NCBI GenBank assembly: GCA_029240815.1
Contig: JARDZO010000058.1
Coordinates: forward strand, 1-22,189
Direction: 5' to 3'
Source: Brevibacillus sp.
GTDB lineage: Bacteria > Bacillota > Bacilli > Brevibacillales > Brevibacillaceae
Length of the DNA stretch: 22,189 nucleotides
Position 1 is the stretch's first letter, and each line of letters starts with the position of its first letter. Positions 22,062-22,189 of the stretch are shown here, in pieces. The notes under the pieces were generated by a model, which was not told where the DNA came from, did no database searches, and was given only the letters and a program-made list of their open reading frames with translations. A program made the translations under genes and the position numbers.

Positions 22062-22189
22062 TGATACCAACATAGCTGAGGTGTGGAGAAGCAGGTTTCC
22101 GATCTGCGCTCCGGTCTACACCCAGCGAAGAAGTTAGATTGTCCGCTCCACAACGATTCACGGGGAAGCGGTAAAGCAGTAGCCGCTTC
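22062..22189. other. Strongly folded intergenic stretch at the window edge, function unknown
   Basis: GGTGT (22080-22084) pairs with ACACC (22118-22122); inside it GGAG (22085-22088) pairs with CTCC (22109-22112), and GCAGGT (22091-22096) with ATCTGC (22102-22107) around loop TTCCG. Next to the window end GAAGCGG (22165-22171) pairs with CCGCTTC (22183-22189). This suggests a structured RNA leader or small RNA on either strand, cut by the window edge. I compared it from memory with common riboswitch cores (SAM, TPP, FMN, lysine, cobalamin, M-box, c-di-AMP, T-box) and could not match it. Confidence 0.3.

Noticed and set aside
1..22189. tRNA or rRNA genes, insertion sequences, CRISPR arrays, prophage genes
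   Set aside because: No transposase, integrase, regular repeat-spacer pattern or RNA gene signature was seen by eye on either strand.

Overview
The window looks like chromosomal DNA of a low-to-moderate GC, spore-former-type Firmicute of the Paenibacillaceae, most likely Brevibacillus or a close relative. This is inferred from strong AGGAGG-type ribosome binding sites, frequent TTG and GTG starts, a 591-residue RecQ, a LevR-type sigma-54 activator, cre operators and the style of the two-component systems. No rRNA, tRNA, CRISPR array, transposase or phage gene was seen. The genus is an inference.

Layout. (1) 1-1683, plus strand: the last codons of a sensor kinase, a membrane-anchored PBP-type D-alanyl-D-alanine carboxypeptidase and a VanZ-family protein, forming an envelope or glycopeptide-stress-like cluster that ends at a strong terminator. 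(2) 1803-3578: recQ. (3) 3703-5724: a secreted CpdB/UshA-type nucleotidase. (4) 5786-9087, minus strand: an aas-lplT operon (lysophospholipid flipping, re-acylation and acyl activation). (5) 9241-11255, minus strand: a multi-membrane-span histidine kinase followed by a NarL-type response regulator. (6) 11447-18840, plus strand: a LevR-type sigma-54 activator followed by a PTS operon: EIIB, EIIC, ChbG deacetylase, EIIA, GH4 6-phospho-beta-glucosidase, a probable frameshifted small gene, and an HPr-like phosphocarrier. (7) 18913-21763, minus strand: an OmpR-type response regulator and a six-span histidine kinase. (8) 21764-22189: no convincing gene, but a probable promoter and a strongly folded stretch at the window edge.

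The most coherent system is region 6. A textbook -24/-12 promoter lies between the activator and the EIIB gene. A cre operator matching the CcpA consensus at every position sits just upstream of it, and a 14/16 second copy lies farther upstream. The operon supplies its own EIIA, EIIB, EIIC and an HPr with both His15 and Ser46. The regulator carries PRD, EIIA-like and EIIB-like domains that can read PTS phosphorylation. GH4 plus ChbG beside a lactose/cellobiose-type PTS resembles the E. coli chb operon, so N,N'-diacetylchitobiose, chitobiose or cellobiose is the likely substrate.

Two less obvious signals merit attention. One is a roughly 54-codon gene between the GH4 and HPr genes, joined to both by ATGA overlaps but broken by a one-base frameshift. 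The other is a long hairpin in front of the carboxypeptidase gene that buries its Shine-Dalgarno sequence and is followed by a T-rich tract.
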